Notes under the pieces: generated by a model
The model's input: only the letters and a program-made list of their open reading frames with translations
Told to the model about the DNA's origin: nothing
Databases searched by the model: none
In this document: positions 54,353 through 64,000 of the stretch, piece by piece
Position numbering within the stretch: position 1 is the stretch's first letter
How the letters are laid out: each line of letters opens with the position of its first letter
Source of the DNA: Microglena sp. YARC
Lineage: Eukaryota > Chlorophyta > Chlorophyceae > Chlamydomonadales > Chlamydomonadaceae
NCBI GenBank assembly: GCA_022414725.1
Contig: CM039463.1
Location: 37,036,360 to 37,100,359 of the forward strand
Length of the DNA stretch: 64,000 bases
Direction of reading: 5' to 3'
Program-made: the position numbers and the translations under genes

Positions 54353-57300
54353 ATGAATACACGTGACCGTCTCATTGCATCTGCCATCGACAGCAATGTC
54401 TCGGATGGCGATGGGGCGACACCGTCATCAATCTCCGCACAGTGTCTCACGTGGTACGCAGAGGACGTCGAGGATTGCAATGGCTCTGACGACGACGATA
54501 GTGACGGCTCTGCTGACGAGGACGGCTCGAGACCCAAAGAAGTCGTGACACTTCTCGTACCGCATCCACATGTTCGGTGTGTCCAAGTGTTGTCGATCTG
54601 TGCACGCGGAGATCGATGGCGCGCAGCCAAGGTTCTACTTGAGGAGCAGAGCAGGCCCTTTCTCAACACTCCGCCAATGGCTCTACGAGATAGCAGGATC
54701 GTACGTGCGCATTGAAGATGTGGAGCTTGTGCATCGCATGAACTTCTGGGGGTTTTAACAACCATCAAAAGGAACCGTTCGCCATGCTCACATTCAGATC
54801 ACTTCGAGGCATGCGTGTGCTTGCGAGCTCTATCCAAAAGAAGATAGATACCGGGAACGTTCCGCATGGCTTGCGCCCACTCGAGCTCTTCGAATCCAAC
54901 GTGGACCCCATCCTACGCTTCTTCCACGAACACCAAATCCAACCCGCCGGGTGGGTGGACGTGGACGCAGAAAAGCTTGCAAGACGAGGATCCAAAAATC
55001 GTGAACCCTTAAGCACCCGACTGCATGCGCACATCCAGCTGCCTCAAAGAAGCCATCGAGGTCCATCACTGGAGATCGGTATACGTCCATCTGTTTCGAC
55101 CTCAAACGAGGACATGGCTCCGTTGGTGATCGCCAGCTTTGATCTCGAGTGCGACTCCTTGCACGGCGACTTTCCTGTCCCTATCAAGGACTACCGTCGT
55201 CTCGCGCTCGACGTGGACAATCTGTGGGAAGTAGGCGGCAAGTTGCCTCTGAAGCAGTCCGGTAGCGAGTACGACGTCAAGAAGGTGTTGATGGCTGCCA
55301 TGGATGACGCGTTCTTCAACCAGGGTTCTGAGGGTCTCGCGCACGCACTCGCGTTCTCACACACCTCGTCGTCTAACAGAGGACCGCGTGCGCATGCTCC
55401 CTACCTTCAATCACGTCGCAGACGACATGTACGCTATTCTTAAACAAAGTCAAAAGATGAACGGCTCCACCAATCGCGTGGAGAAGCTCTTGTCCGTTCT
55501 GAACAAGGCCTTCATGCATGCGCATCCGCTCAAGGGTGACTCCATCATCCAGATCGGCGTGACCGCGCATGTCTACGGTCAGCAACATGCGTCCTCTCGC
55601 GAGCGATATTTGTCCTCGGCTCTTGCACCGAGGAACTGGGGCGACGAGGACGATACCAACAAGACAGTTGTGCACACCTTTGAGTCTGAGGCGGATCTCA
55701 TTTGCGCGTGGGCCGACTACGTTGGCAAGGACCTGGACCCTGACATTCTGACAGGATACAACATCTTTGGCTTCGACTTCTCGTACCTGCACGAGCGCGC
55801 CACGGCACTAGACGTGGACGAACGCATATGCGATAGTCTCACGCGTCTCTCTCACGCACCAGGCAAGCTGGTCGTTCGTGAGATGTCTTCTTCTGCCTTG
55901 GGTGACAACATCCTCAAGTACATTGATGCTCCTGGACGCGTGCTCATAGACCTCATGAAGATAGTGCAACGCGACCACCGACTGGACTCTTACAAGCTCG
56001 ACGCCGTTGCTCGACATTTCACGGGCGAGGCCAAGGACGACGTCTCCCAAAGGACATTTTCAGATTGCAGAAGGGAAGTGCCGAGGACCGCGCGATCATC
56101 GCTCGGTACTGCGTCCAGGATTGCGCTCTGTGCAACCTGTTGGTCGCCAAACTAGAGATCCTCGCTAACAACGTTGGCATGGCCAACGTTTGCTGGGTTC
56201 CTCTATCGTACATCTTCATGCGCGGTCAGGGCGTCAAGATCTTCTCGTTGGTGTCCAAGCAGTGTCTAGAGGACGGGTTCGTCATTCCCCACAAAACGCT
56301 AATGTCCCTCCCCAGTCGTTTGGGGAGGGGGGTGGATGAGGAGGATGGGTACGAGGGTGCAATCGTGCTCGAGCCAGAGACCGGTATGTACCTTGACACA
56401 CCGGTGTCCGTTCTAGATTACAACTCGTTGGTACCCTTTCGTCAATGATCTCAGAGAACATCTCGCACGACACGATAGTGTTGGATAAGGAGAAATACGG
56501 GTCTCTTCCTGGTGTGGATTATGTGGAGATTTCTACCACCGATACCCAGGTCTGTCGGTTCGCGCAATCGCGCAAGGGCGTTTCTTCCCTGCATCCTCGA
56601 GGCGCTCCTCCAACGCCGCAAACAAACCCGTTATCGCGCCACGCATGTGCGTGTTTCGGACGCTGCTACCAACGAAACTGTTTTTTGTCGGACAAGAAAA
56701 AGACTGGGGAGAAGAAGAAGCTCGAGCTTGAGGATGCGAAGAATTACAAGATAGAGCCGGCTTACACAAACTTCCAGCGCGCTGTTTTGGATGGGTTGCA
56801 GCTCGCGTACAAGACCACTGCAAACTCCTTGTACGGTCAGATGGGTGCTCGCACGAGTCCTCTGTAAATTCGCGATGTGGCGGCTTGCACCACTGCAACT
56901 GGACGTGCCATGATCATGCTTGCAAAGAATTTTCATCGAGCGGGAGTTCCAGGGGCATGTCGTGTACGGCGACACGGACTCGTTTGTTTGTCGTCTTTCC
57001 CTCACCCGACAATGCATCGCATCGCGACCGCCTTGCGACAAGCATCCGGGCTGGACAGGACGTCTCGAGGGAGATCCATCAGCACCTCAAGAAGCCGCAC
57101 AACCTGGAGTACGAGAAGACGCTCTTCCCCCTCATATTGTTGAGCAAGAAGTGGTATGTCGGGCTTCTGTACGAGAACGACCCTGACGAGCCCGCACCAA
57201 AGCAGAAGTCCATGGGCATAGCTCTCAAGAGACGTGACTATGCCTAGGTTGTGAAGCGTGTGTACGGTGGCGTGATCGATATTGTGCTGACGTGCCTGTG

Positions 57301-57517
57301 GGACGTGCCTGCGGCCGTGAGCTTCTTTGCGTGACAGGCTTCGTGAGCTCGCTGCTGGTCGCACTCCATTGGAGGAACTTGTTATTAGTAAGACGCTGAA
57401 GAGCCACTACAAGTTCCCTGCCCAGATCGCGCATGCCGTGCTTGCCCGTTGTATGTACGAGCGCGACCCTGGCTCTGCGCCGCAGGTTAATGACCGGATT
57501 CCCTATGTCTTCGTCGA
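54353..57517 (+). pseudogene. polB: Family B DNA polymerase, copy B, truncated and heavily frameshifted
   Basis: Same gene as 49857-53010, with all motif regions present but more single-base indels (near 54537, 54755, 55381, 55597, 55640, 56048, 56290, 56432, 56583 and others). It carries the shared TAA and TAG stops, and a KKRY to KKWY change near 57151. Around 50460 of copy A a missing G breaks the frame; here that region is intact, so errors differ between copies. It is fused to a helicase fragment at 57517. Confidence 0.85.
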
Positions 57518-57970
57518 CGATGTTTACTCAGGAACTCGAATTGTTGACCTTCCTCATCAACAGCATGCGCATGAAGCACCAACACAGCGGACAGTGCGTT
57601 GTTGCCCTGGGCTTGAATGGGAAGACGAGCAACAGCGAAAAGGATTACACATTGGACAAATTCAGGGTTCCCGATTCCTAGGAGCGAGTTCTAATCCATA
57701 GCCGGACGTACGCCAAGGGCCTGAACCTTCAGGCGGCGAACAACATCATCATGCTTACGGTGGACAACGATGTGAATAATGACAATCAGGCCATCCATCG
57801 GGTGTTTCAGGAGCGAGCAGACACGGTCTGTACTATGGACGCATGTGTGCGGGAGGAGTTTGGTTGAGAGGGCGTGTGTGGCGAAGAAGCTTGGTAAGAA
57901 AAACTGTGACAAGGCAGACCATGTCGGAGCAATGTGCAATAACATGGAATTTAGCTTGCGAGACAGCTGA
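57518..57970 (+). pseudogene. Helicase 3'-end fragment, copy C
   Basis: A third copy of the helicase C-terminal region. It shares the CAG-to-TAG change with copy B (near 57679) and has an extra T near 57807. It retains the motif V/VI sequence but is not a complete gene. Confidence 0.78.
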
Positions 57971-58219
57971 TGGTTTCCATTTTGAATAAACACGTTGCAT
58001 ATATTTATTTTTACACTCGACAGAATACTAAATTGAAACCGCTTTCTGGAGTGTACGGTACACCTTATGGTGTAGAAACCCACATTGCAGTGGAACACCA
58101 TGTTTTTTTGTAGAGCCCATCAACAACATGCATCCCTGCAAAAAGTTGAATTTCAATTCTGATTCACCATGTTTTGTACGTCGGAGATTTCATTGTAAAA
58201 GAGCAAGCTTGTGATCTTT

Positions 58220-58757
58220 CTACACCGGTGGACGCGTTCCCCAGAAATTGGGTGGTTCCTTTGCTTCCATATTCTCGGCATTGTATGAGGGTACACAGAT
58301 GCGATCAGAATCTCTTCCTGGAACGCATAAACGGATAGGGCACGTCGTATGTTGCGACGGTGCGGTGGTTACCAGATGGCCTCCGTGGCATAGAGATTGA
58401 GCGGAACGGAACAGGTTCTCCTAAACGCAATGACCCCCGTCTCAACTTACCTTGTGATCGCCACAATATGTACACTGTAGGGGGCACGAGATCTCCTTTG
58501 AGGTTTGCGTAGTACGAAGACGGGGGGGGCTGCAAAACGAAGTTCGTACGTGTTGCTTTTGGAGTTTAGGTGGACTTTCCCTCTATTTGGTGTGCCATAG
58601 AATGCCTGCTGCGCGTCCGCATAAGGGAGTGCCGACCCTGAAAACTCATCCTTCGGTCAACGGGGTTCGCTGCGATGTACTCCACAACATCTCCGTCTAC
58701 GATCTCGTTGGGCGGAAGTATCACTGGAAAATCGAAATACATTACAATCACAGACAA
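58220..58757 (-). pseudogene. Unknown 179-residue protein gene, copy C, frameshifted
   Basis: The third copy of the gene at 53714-54253. Missing or extra G residues near 58290, 58321 and 58525, and one A fewer near 58640, break the frame. It starts 100 bp from polymerase copy C on the opposite strand. Confidence 0.65.
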
Positions 58758-58857
58758 TCACTTTACAATGTTGTCCACAATTTTTTACAATGGATTCTCG
58801 AGAAAGGAATGTAAAAGCTCTTGATGGGTTTAAGTTATTAATCCACACATCAGTTCC

Positions 58858-61800
58858 ATGAATACACGTGGACCGTCTCATTGCATCTGCCATCGACAGC
58901 AATGTCTCGGATGGCGATGGGGCGACACCCGTCATCAATCTCCGCACAGTGTCCTCACGTGGTACGCAGAGGACGTCGAGGATTGCAATGGCTCTGACGA
59001 CGACGATAGTGACGGCTCTGCTGACGAGGACGCTCGAGACCCCAAAGAAGTCGTGACACTTCTCGTACCGCATCCACATGTTCGGTGTGTCCAAGTGTGG
59101 TCGATCTGTGCACGCGGAGATTGATGGCGCGCAGCCAAGGTTCTACTTGAGGAGCAGAGCAGGCTCTTTCTCAACACTCCGCCAATGGCTCTACGAGATA
59201 GCAGGATCGTACGTGCGCATTGAAGATGTGGAGCTTGTGCATCGCATGAACTTCTGGGGGTTTAACAACCATCAAAAGGAACCGTTCGCCATGCTCACAT
59301 TCAGATCACTTCGAGGCATGCGTGTGCTTGCGAGCTCTATCCAAAAGAAGATAGACACCGGGAACGTTCCGCATGGCTTGCGCCAACTCGAGCTCTTCGA
59401 ATCCAACGTGGACCCCATCCTACGCTTCTTCCACGAACACCAAATCCAACCCGCCGGGTGGGTGGACGTGGACGCAGAAAAGCTTGCAAGACTAGGATCC
59501 AAAAATCGTGAACTCTTAAGCACCCGACTGCATGCGCACATCCAGCTGCCTCAAAGAAGCCATCGAGGTCCATCACTGGAGATCGGTAAATACCGTCCAT
59601 CTGTTTCGACCTCAAACGAGGACATGGCTCCGTTGGTGATCGCCAGCTTTGATCTCGAGTGCGACTCCTTGCACGGCGACTTTCCTGTCCCTATCAAGGA
59701 CTACCGTCGTCTCGCGCTCGACGTGGACAATCTGTGGGAAGTAGGCGCAAGTTGCCTCTGAAGCAGTCCGGTAGCGAGTACGACGTCAAGAAGGTGTTGA
59801 TGGCTGCCCATGGATGACGCGTTCTTCAACCAGGGTTCTGAGGGTCTCGCGCACGCACTCGCGTTCTCACACACCTCGTCGTCTAACAGAGACCGCGTGC
59901 GCATGCTCCCTACCTTCAATCACGTCGCAGACGACATGTACGCTATTCTTAAACAAAGTCAAAAGATGAACGGCTCCACCAATCGCGTGGAGAAGCTCTT
60001 GTCCGTTCTGAACAAGGCCTTCATGCATGCGCATCCGCTCAAGGGTGACTCCATCATCCAGATCGGCGTGACCCGCGCATGTCTACGGTCAGCAACATGC
60101 GTCCTCGCGAGCGATATTTGTCCTCGGCTCTTGCACCGAGGAACTGGGCGACGAGGACGATACCAACAAGACAGTTGTGCACACCTTTGAGTCTGAGGCG
60201 GATCTCATTTGCGCGTGGGCCGACTACGTTGGCAAGGACCTGGACCCTGACATTCTGACAGGATACAACATCTTCGGCTTCGACTTCTCGTACCTGCACA
60301 AGCGCGCCACGGCACTAGACGTGGACGAACGCATATGCGATAGTCTCACGCGTCTCTCTCACGCACCAGGCAAGCTGGTCGTTCGTGAGATGTCTTCTTC
60401 TGCCTTGGGTGACAACGTCCTCAAGTACATTGATGCTCCTGGACGCGTGCTCATAGACCTCATGAAGATAGTGCAACGCGACCACCGACTGGACTCTTAC
60501 AAGCTCGACGCCGTTGCTCGACATTTCACGGGCGAGGCCAAGGACGACGTCTCCCCAAAGGACATTTTCAGATTGCAGAAGGGAAGTGCCGAGGACCGCG
60601 CAATCATCGCTCGGTACTGCGTCCAGGATTGCGCTCTGTGCAATCTGTTGGTCGCCAAACTAGAGATCCTCGCTAACAACGTTGGCATGGCCAACGTTTG
60701 CTGGGTTCCTCTATCGTACATCTTCATGCGCGGTCAGGGCGTCAAGATCTTCTCGTTGGTGTCCAAGCAGTGTCTAGAGGACGGGTTCGTCATTCCCACA
60801 AAACGCTACGTCCCTCCCCAGTCGTTTGGGAGGGGGGATGAGGAGGATGGGTACGAGGGGGTGCAATCGTGCTCGAGCCAGAGACCGGTATGTACCTTGA
60901 CACACCGGTGTCCGTTCTAGATTACAACTCGTTGTACCCTTCGTCAATGATCTCAGAGAACATCTCGCACGACACGATAGTGTTGGATAAGGAGAAATAC
61001 GGGTCTCTTCCTGGTGTGGATTATGTGGAGATTTCTACCACCGATACCCAGGTCTGTCGGTTCGCGCAATCGCGCAAGGCGTTCTTCCCTGCATCCTCGA
61101 GGCGCTCCTCCAACGCCGCAAACAAACCCGTTATCGCGCCACGCATGTGCGTGTTTCGGACGCTGCTACCAACGAAACTGTTTTTGTCGGACAAGAAAAA
61201 GACTGGGAGAAGAAGAAGCTCGAGCTTGAGGATGCGAAGAATTACAAGATAGAGCCGGCTTACACAAAACTTCCAGCGCGCTGTTTTGGATGGGTTGCAG
61301 CTCGCGTACAAGACCACTGCAAACTCCTTGTACGGTCAGATGGGTGCTCGCACGAGTCCTCTGTAAATTCGCGATGTGGCGGCTTGCACCACTGCAACTG
61401 GACGTGCCATGATCATGCTTGCAAAGAATTTCATCGAGCGGGAGTTCCAGGGGCATGTCGTGTACGGCGACACGGACTCGTTGTTTGTCGTCTTTCCCTC
61501 ACCCGACAATGCATCGCATCGCGACCGCCTTGCGACAAGCATCCGGGCTGGACAGGACGTCTCGAGGGAGATCCATCAGCACCTCAAGAAGCCGCACAAC
61601 CTGGAGTACGAGAAGACGCTCTTCCCCCTCATATTGTTGAGCAAGAAGCGGTATGTCGGGCTTCTGTACGAGAACGACCCTGACGAGCCCGCACCAAAGC
61701 AGAAAGTCCATGGGCATAGCTCTCAAGACGTGACTATGCCTAGGTTGTGAAGCGTGTGTACGGTGGCGTGATCGATATTGTGCTGACGTGCCTGTGGGAC

Positions 61801-62406
61801 GTGCCTGCGGCCGTGAGCTTCTTGCGTGACAGGCTTCGTGAGCTCGCTGCTGGTCGCACTCAATTGGAGGAACTTGTTATTAGTAAGACGCTGAAGAGCC
61901 ACTACAAGTTCCCTGCCCAGATCGCGCATGCCGTGCTTGCCCGTCGTATGTACGAGCGCGACCCTGGCTCTGCGCCGCAGGTTAATGACCGGATTCCCTA
62001 TGTCTTCGTCGAGACGACGAAGAAGAAAGCGCTCATGGGCGAGCGCATAGAGCACGTCGACTTTGTGCGGGCGAACCCTGAGAAGGTGCGCATCGACGCG
62101 AAGATGTACATCGAGAACCAGTTGATGAAGCCTTGCACGCAACTGCTTGCCATCGCTCTCGAACAGATCCCCGGGTACACTTATTGAGTGGCCCTCTCTG
62201 GTCGCCGCGCTCTCAGCGACATCGCTGATGCGAAGAACGGCGACGTAGCCAAGGCGCGCGAGCGGCTGAACACGCTTCGTGAACGGGAGGTTGAAAGACT
62301 CGTGTTCACGCCTGTGATTGCGTCCGATGATGTGCGGCGGAGCGTGAACCGATGCAATGGACAGCGGGAGATCTCAAGCTTCTTTTCAGTATCCAGCAGG
62401 CAGTAA
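58858..62406 (+). pseudogene. polB: Family B DNA polymerase, copy C, only copy with C-terminus
   Basis: This has the full motif series of copies A and B, and beyond 62012 continues into the genuine C-terminus: ETTKKKALMGERIEHVDF, the thumb motif IDAKMYIENQLMKPC and LAIALEQIPGY. A TGA at 62185-62187 then interrupts, after which the same frame runs on to 62406 with a basic segment (NRCNGQREISSFF) typical of polymerase C-terminal ends. It shares the TAA (about 61364) and TAG (about 61741) stops with the other copies. Indels occur near 58870, 58928, 59748, 59808, 60072, 60830 and 61268. This is presumably the ancestral 3' end of the locus. Confidence 0.88.
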
Positions 62407-62412
62407 ATATTA

Positions 62413-63592
62413 TCCGTTGTTCCAATACATATTCAGCTAGGGACATTTGATTGTGGGACACCTTTTATTTTGGGGATTTGACCAATTCAAGTTTTGTAAC
62501 CGATCTTGTCAATACAGATACTGTCTTCAGGAGATTGACACAAAACATTCAAGGCCTGTAAAGACACAGAAGTTACATGATCAAAGTAGCCTGACAAGTC
62601 AACGTGTTGGCTTACATCGTGCGCATCAATAATCATTTTCAAAGCGTTCCTGTAATCAAATAATTCTGCTACATCTGGAATTATTAGGCACGCGCACCGA
62701 TATTTTCGCTTGAGCAAACTGAACACATTCTCAATAGCGTTGAACTCTGGACTAAACGTTTGCCGCGTTGACAGTACCCTCTGCGACAAGTGTCACCGAT
62801 GTAAAAACCCGCCTAATCAATGCTTATCAAATCCGATGTCGAACGCCAGATACTCTTTACAAAAACTTTCGACAGAAGATTTGTGGTCATTCTTGTGTCG
62901 AACAGTTTTGTATGCGCGCTTGCGGGTGTAGCCAAGTCTGCGGTGTAGCGTCCAAACGTTTTTGGAGACATCTTGATAGAGGACAGAGACGTCACACCCT
63001 CTGCAAGCTGAGACATCGTCAAGAATGGATTGGAGTCGATCAGTTTTTTTATAGCAACCTCGATATCTTCGGTAATGACGCTCGCCCGTTTCTTCCGATG
63101 ATGTTTTATATTGGCTTTGGTGACCCAACGTTGGAGTGACGATTTTGATACTTTGTACAACAGAGAACTGTGGGAAACGCCTTCTTCCTAGAAAATCCGT
63201 AGAGAACTGTGGGAAACGCCTTCTTCCTAGAAAATCCACATTGTTTTATGTGTCTCGATGCCGTACTGATCGATAATCTCACATTAAACTCTTGCAAATT
63301 ATACCGACCAAATCCTTGCATGTTATGAAGGGGTTCTCTGCAATATTATTGGATATCGTGGAACGTAAAAGCATGGACAATTCTTTCCCTTTTCGTTTTA
63401 AACGCTTACTTTTACCCACCTGATCAGCATTGACCCATCTATGTAGTGAGCTCTTGGACACGTTGTATATATTACAAACCTTCCTGAGACTCCTCAAAAA
63501 ATATTTGTAGTGAACCACGGACCTGTACCTGGTTTCAGGGGATATCATTCAAATTATACTGAGTGTCCCAAAATTATTTGAGAACAACTGTA
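62413..63592 (-). mobile_element. Tc1/mariner-type transposon remnant
   Basis: The outer right end at 63574-63592 (TTATTTGAGAACAACTGTA) has an exact counterpart at 44137-44155, and a degenerate counterpart (GTTGTTCCAATA) near 62415 may be the left end. Between them lies minus-strand transposase sequence in broken frames. The terminal TA fits Tc1 target preference. The left boundary is uncertain. Confidence 0.6.
62487..63548 (-). pseudogene. Tc1/mariner transposase with two stacked N-terminal domains, broken
   Basis: Reading 63548 to 62487: a first DNA-binding unit (VSKSSLHRWV ... STASRHIKQCGFSRKK), a 39-bp tandem duplication near 63162-63239 (GFSRKKAFPTVLY twice), a second full DNA-binding unit (VSKSSLQRWV ... 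MSPKTFGRYTAD), then after a frame change the end of the catalytic domain with FSPEFNAIENVFSLLKRKY, the third acidic residue region of DDE/D enzymes. The first two catalytic Asp are not recognisable, so much of the core is deleted. The doubled N-terminus suggests two nested or recombined elements. Confidence 0.7.
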
Positions 63593-63668
63593 TACTGTAA
63601 CATTATTGTAACAAGCATCCTTGACATGACTTGACTTGACGACCCCAAAAAAATATGAAATGTAACTG

Positions 63669-63676
63669 TATAAAAT
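63669..63676 (+). promoter_or_regulatory. TATA-like element before the right-edge gene
   Basis: TATAAAAT lies about 10-16 bp upstream of the ATG at 63685. This is close for a TATA box with a usual leader, but similar spacing occurs at other starts in this half (near 46130 and 44290). Confidence 0.35.
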
Positions 63677-63684
63677 TTTGACAG

Positions 63685-64000
63685 ATGGAATCCTCAGTAG
63701 CATTTATATCTATTTTTCTGATCATGGTCGTATCCGGATTTCTCATCGCCTCGCATATTTCCCTGCAAAGAGAGATCAGCACACATGAAGACGAGTTGGG
63801 AAATCTCGTATTGCTGTCGAATGCCGAGTTCAAACGCTATCAACAAGCGGACACCATGCATTCATGTTCTCTGAAAAAGGGGAAGCAGTCTGATGAAAAG
63901 ATTAATACGATGTTGAAAGACGGTTTAGCGAAGGTAAACACGAGATCTAACGACATTAATTCCCAAGTCGTCGGAATCGAGCGTAAACAGAAGGATTTGG
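63685..64000 (+). CDS. Membrane-anchored coiled-coil protein, 5' part, runs off the window
   Basis: The frame is open from ATG 63685 to the window end (105 codons, no stop). Residues 5-25 form one hydrophobic span (VAFISIFLIMVVSGFLIAS), followed by a long charged helical region with heptad-like spacing (LQREISTHEDELGNLVLLS; INTMLKDGLAKVNTRSNDIN). This predicts a type II or signal-anchored protein with a coiled-coil outside. No family is recognised. It lies 93 bp after the transposon end, so its promoter region may have been affected by that insertion. Confidence 0.6.
   Translation, partial: MESSVAFISIFLIMVVSGFLIASHISLQREISTHEDELGNLVLLSNAEFKRYQQADTMHSCSLKKGKQSDEKINTMLKDGLAKVNTRSNDINSQVVGIERKQKDL

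Larger units (their letters stand above)
48514..62012. repeat. 4.5-kb tandem triplication (helicase 3' end, unknown gene, DNA polymerase)
   Basis: Unit A is 48514-53010, unit B is 53011-57517 and unit C is 57518-62012 (about 4,497, 4,507 and 4,495 bp). At both internal junctions polymerase sequence ending TCTTCGTCGA switches to helicase sequence CGATGTTTACTC, with only one shared base. Copies differ by scattered substitutions and many homopolymer indels. Units B and C share substitutions that A lacks (for example CAG to TAG at 53172/57679), which argues for stepwise real duplication. Confidence 0.9.

Noticed and set aside
1..64000. tRNA or rRNA genes
   Set aside because: No cloverleaf-like or rRNA-like sequence was noticed on either strand by eye; a covariance-model scan would be decisive.

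Overview
The window is nuclear-type eukaryotic DNA, most likely from a microalga. Evidence for a eukaryote: LTR and non-LTR retrotransposons, introns with consistent splice phases, simple-sequence-rich introns, and an interstitial block of plant-type TTTAGGG telomere repeats near 29.78 kb. The telomere motif fits the green lineage but also occurs in cryptophytes and dinoflagellates, so no species is assigned. A gap of exactly 1000 N (37,962-38,961) splits the window into two very different halves, which may be separate contigs joined by scaffolding.

Left half, 1-21.3 kb: nested transposons. A non-LTR element (AP endonuclease, reverse transcriptase, RNase H, zinc knuckle) is interrupted by a Ty1/copia element (448-7340; near-identical 350-bp LTRs; 5-bp target duplication GCTAC). 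A 7.6-kb segment (copia 3' half plus LINE) is then repeated in tandem (3501-11129 and 11130-18748), with 2 bp of microhomology at the junction. All element reading frames carry frameshifts or stops. 21.3-24.5 kb is intergenic tandem repeats. 24.5-31.2 kb holds the 3' part of a minus-strand host gene for a single-pass membrane protein; its introns are packed with minisatellites whose cores contain the exon ends and splice sites. 31.2-37.96 kb is purine-rich repeat sequence, partly readable on the minus strand as Tyr-Pro-Pro repeats, and becomes visibly error-rich toward the gap.

Right half, 39-64 kb: compact, short-intergenic, divergently arranged genes resembling a nucleocytoplasmic large DNA virus, probably an endogenous viral element in decay. 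Recognisable genes are a family B DNA polymerase with all exonuclease and polymerase motifs, an SNF2-like helicase with one spliceosomal-type intron holding a 136-bp inverted-repeat element, an LRAT-like (NlpC/P60 fold) protein, and Tc1/mariner-type transposase remnants. Several small unknown genes include a putative N-myristoylated protein and two membrane proteins. A 4.5-kb block (helicase 3' end, a minus-strand unknown gene, polymerase) is present three times in tandem (48,514-53,010; 53,011-57,517; 57,518-62,012). Only the last copy keeps the polymerase C-terminus. Polymerase and helicase carry in-frame stops. Those in the polymerase core occur in all three copies, so they predate the triplication and point to pseudogenisation.

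Working picture: a repeat-rich algal genome with a viral insertion whose replication genes are dying, and possibly a scaffold join between the two. Functional names rest on motifs read by eye; no database search was possible.
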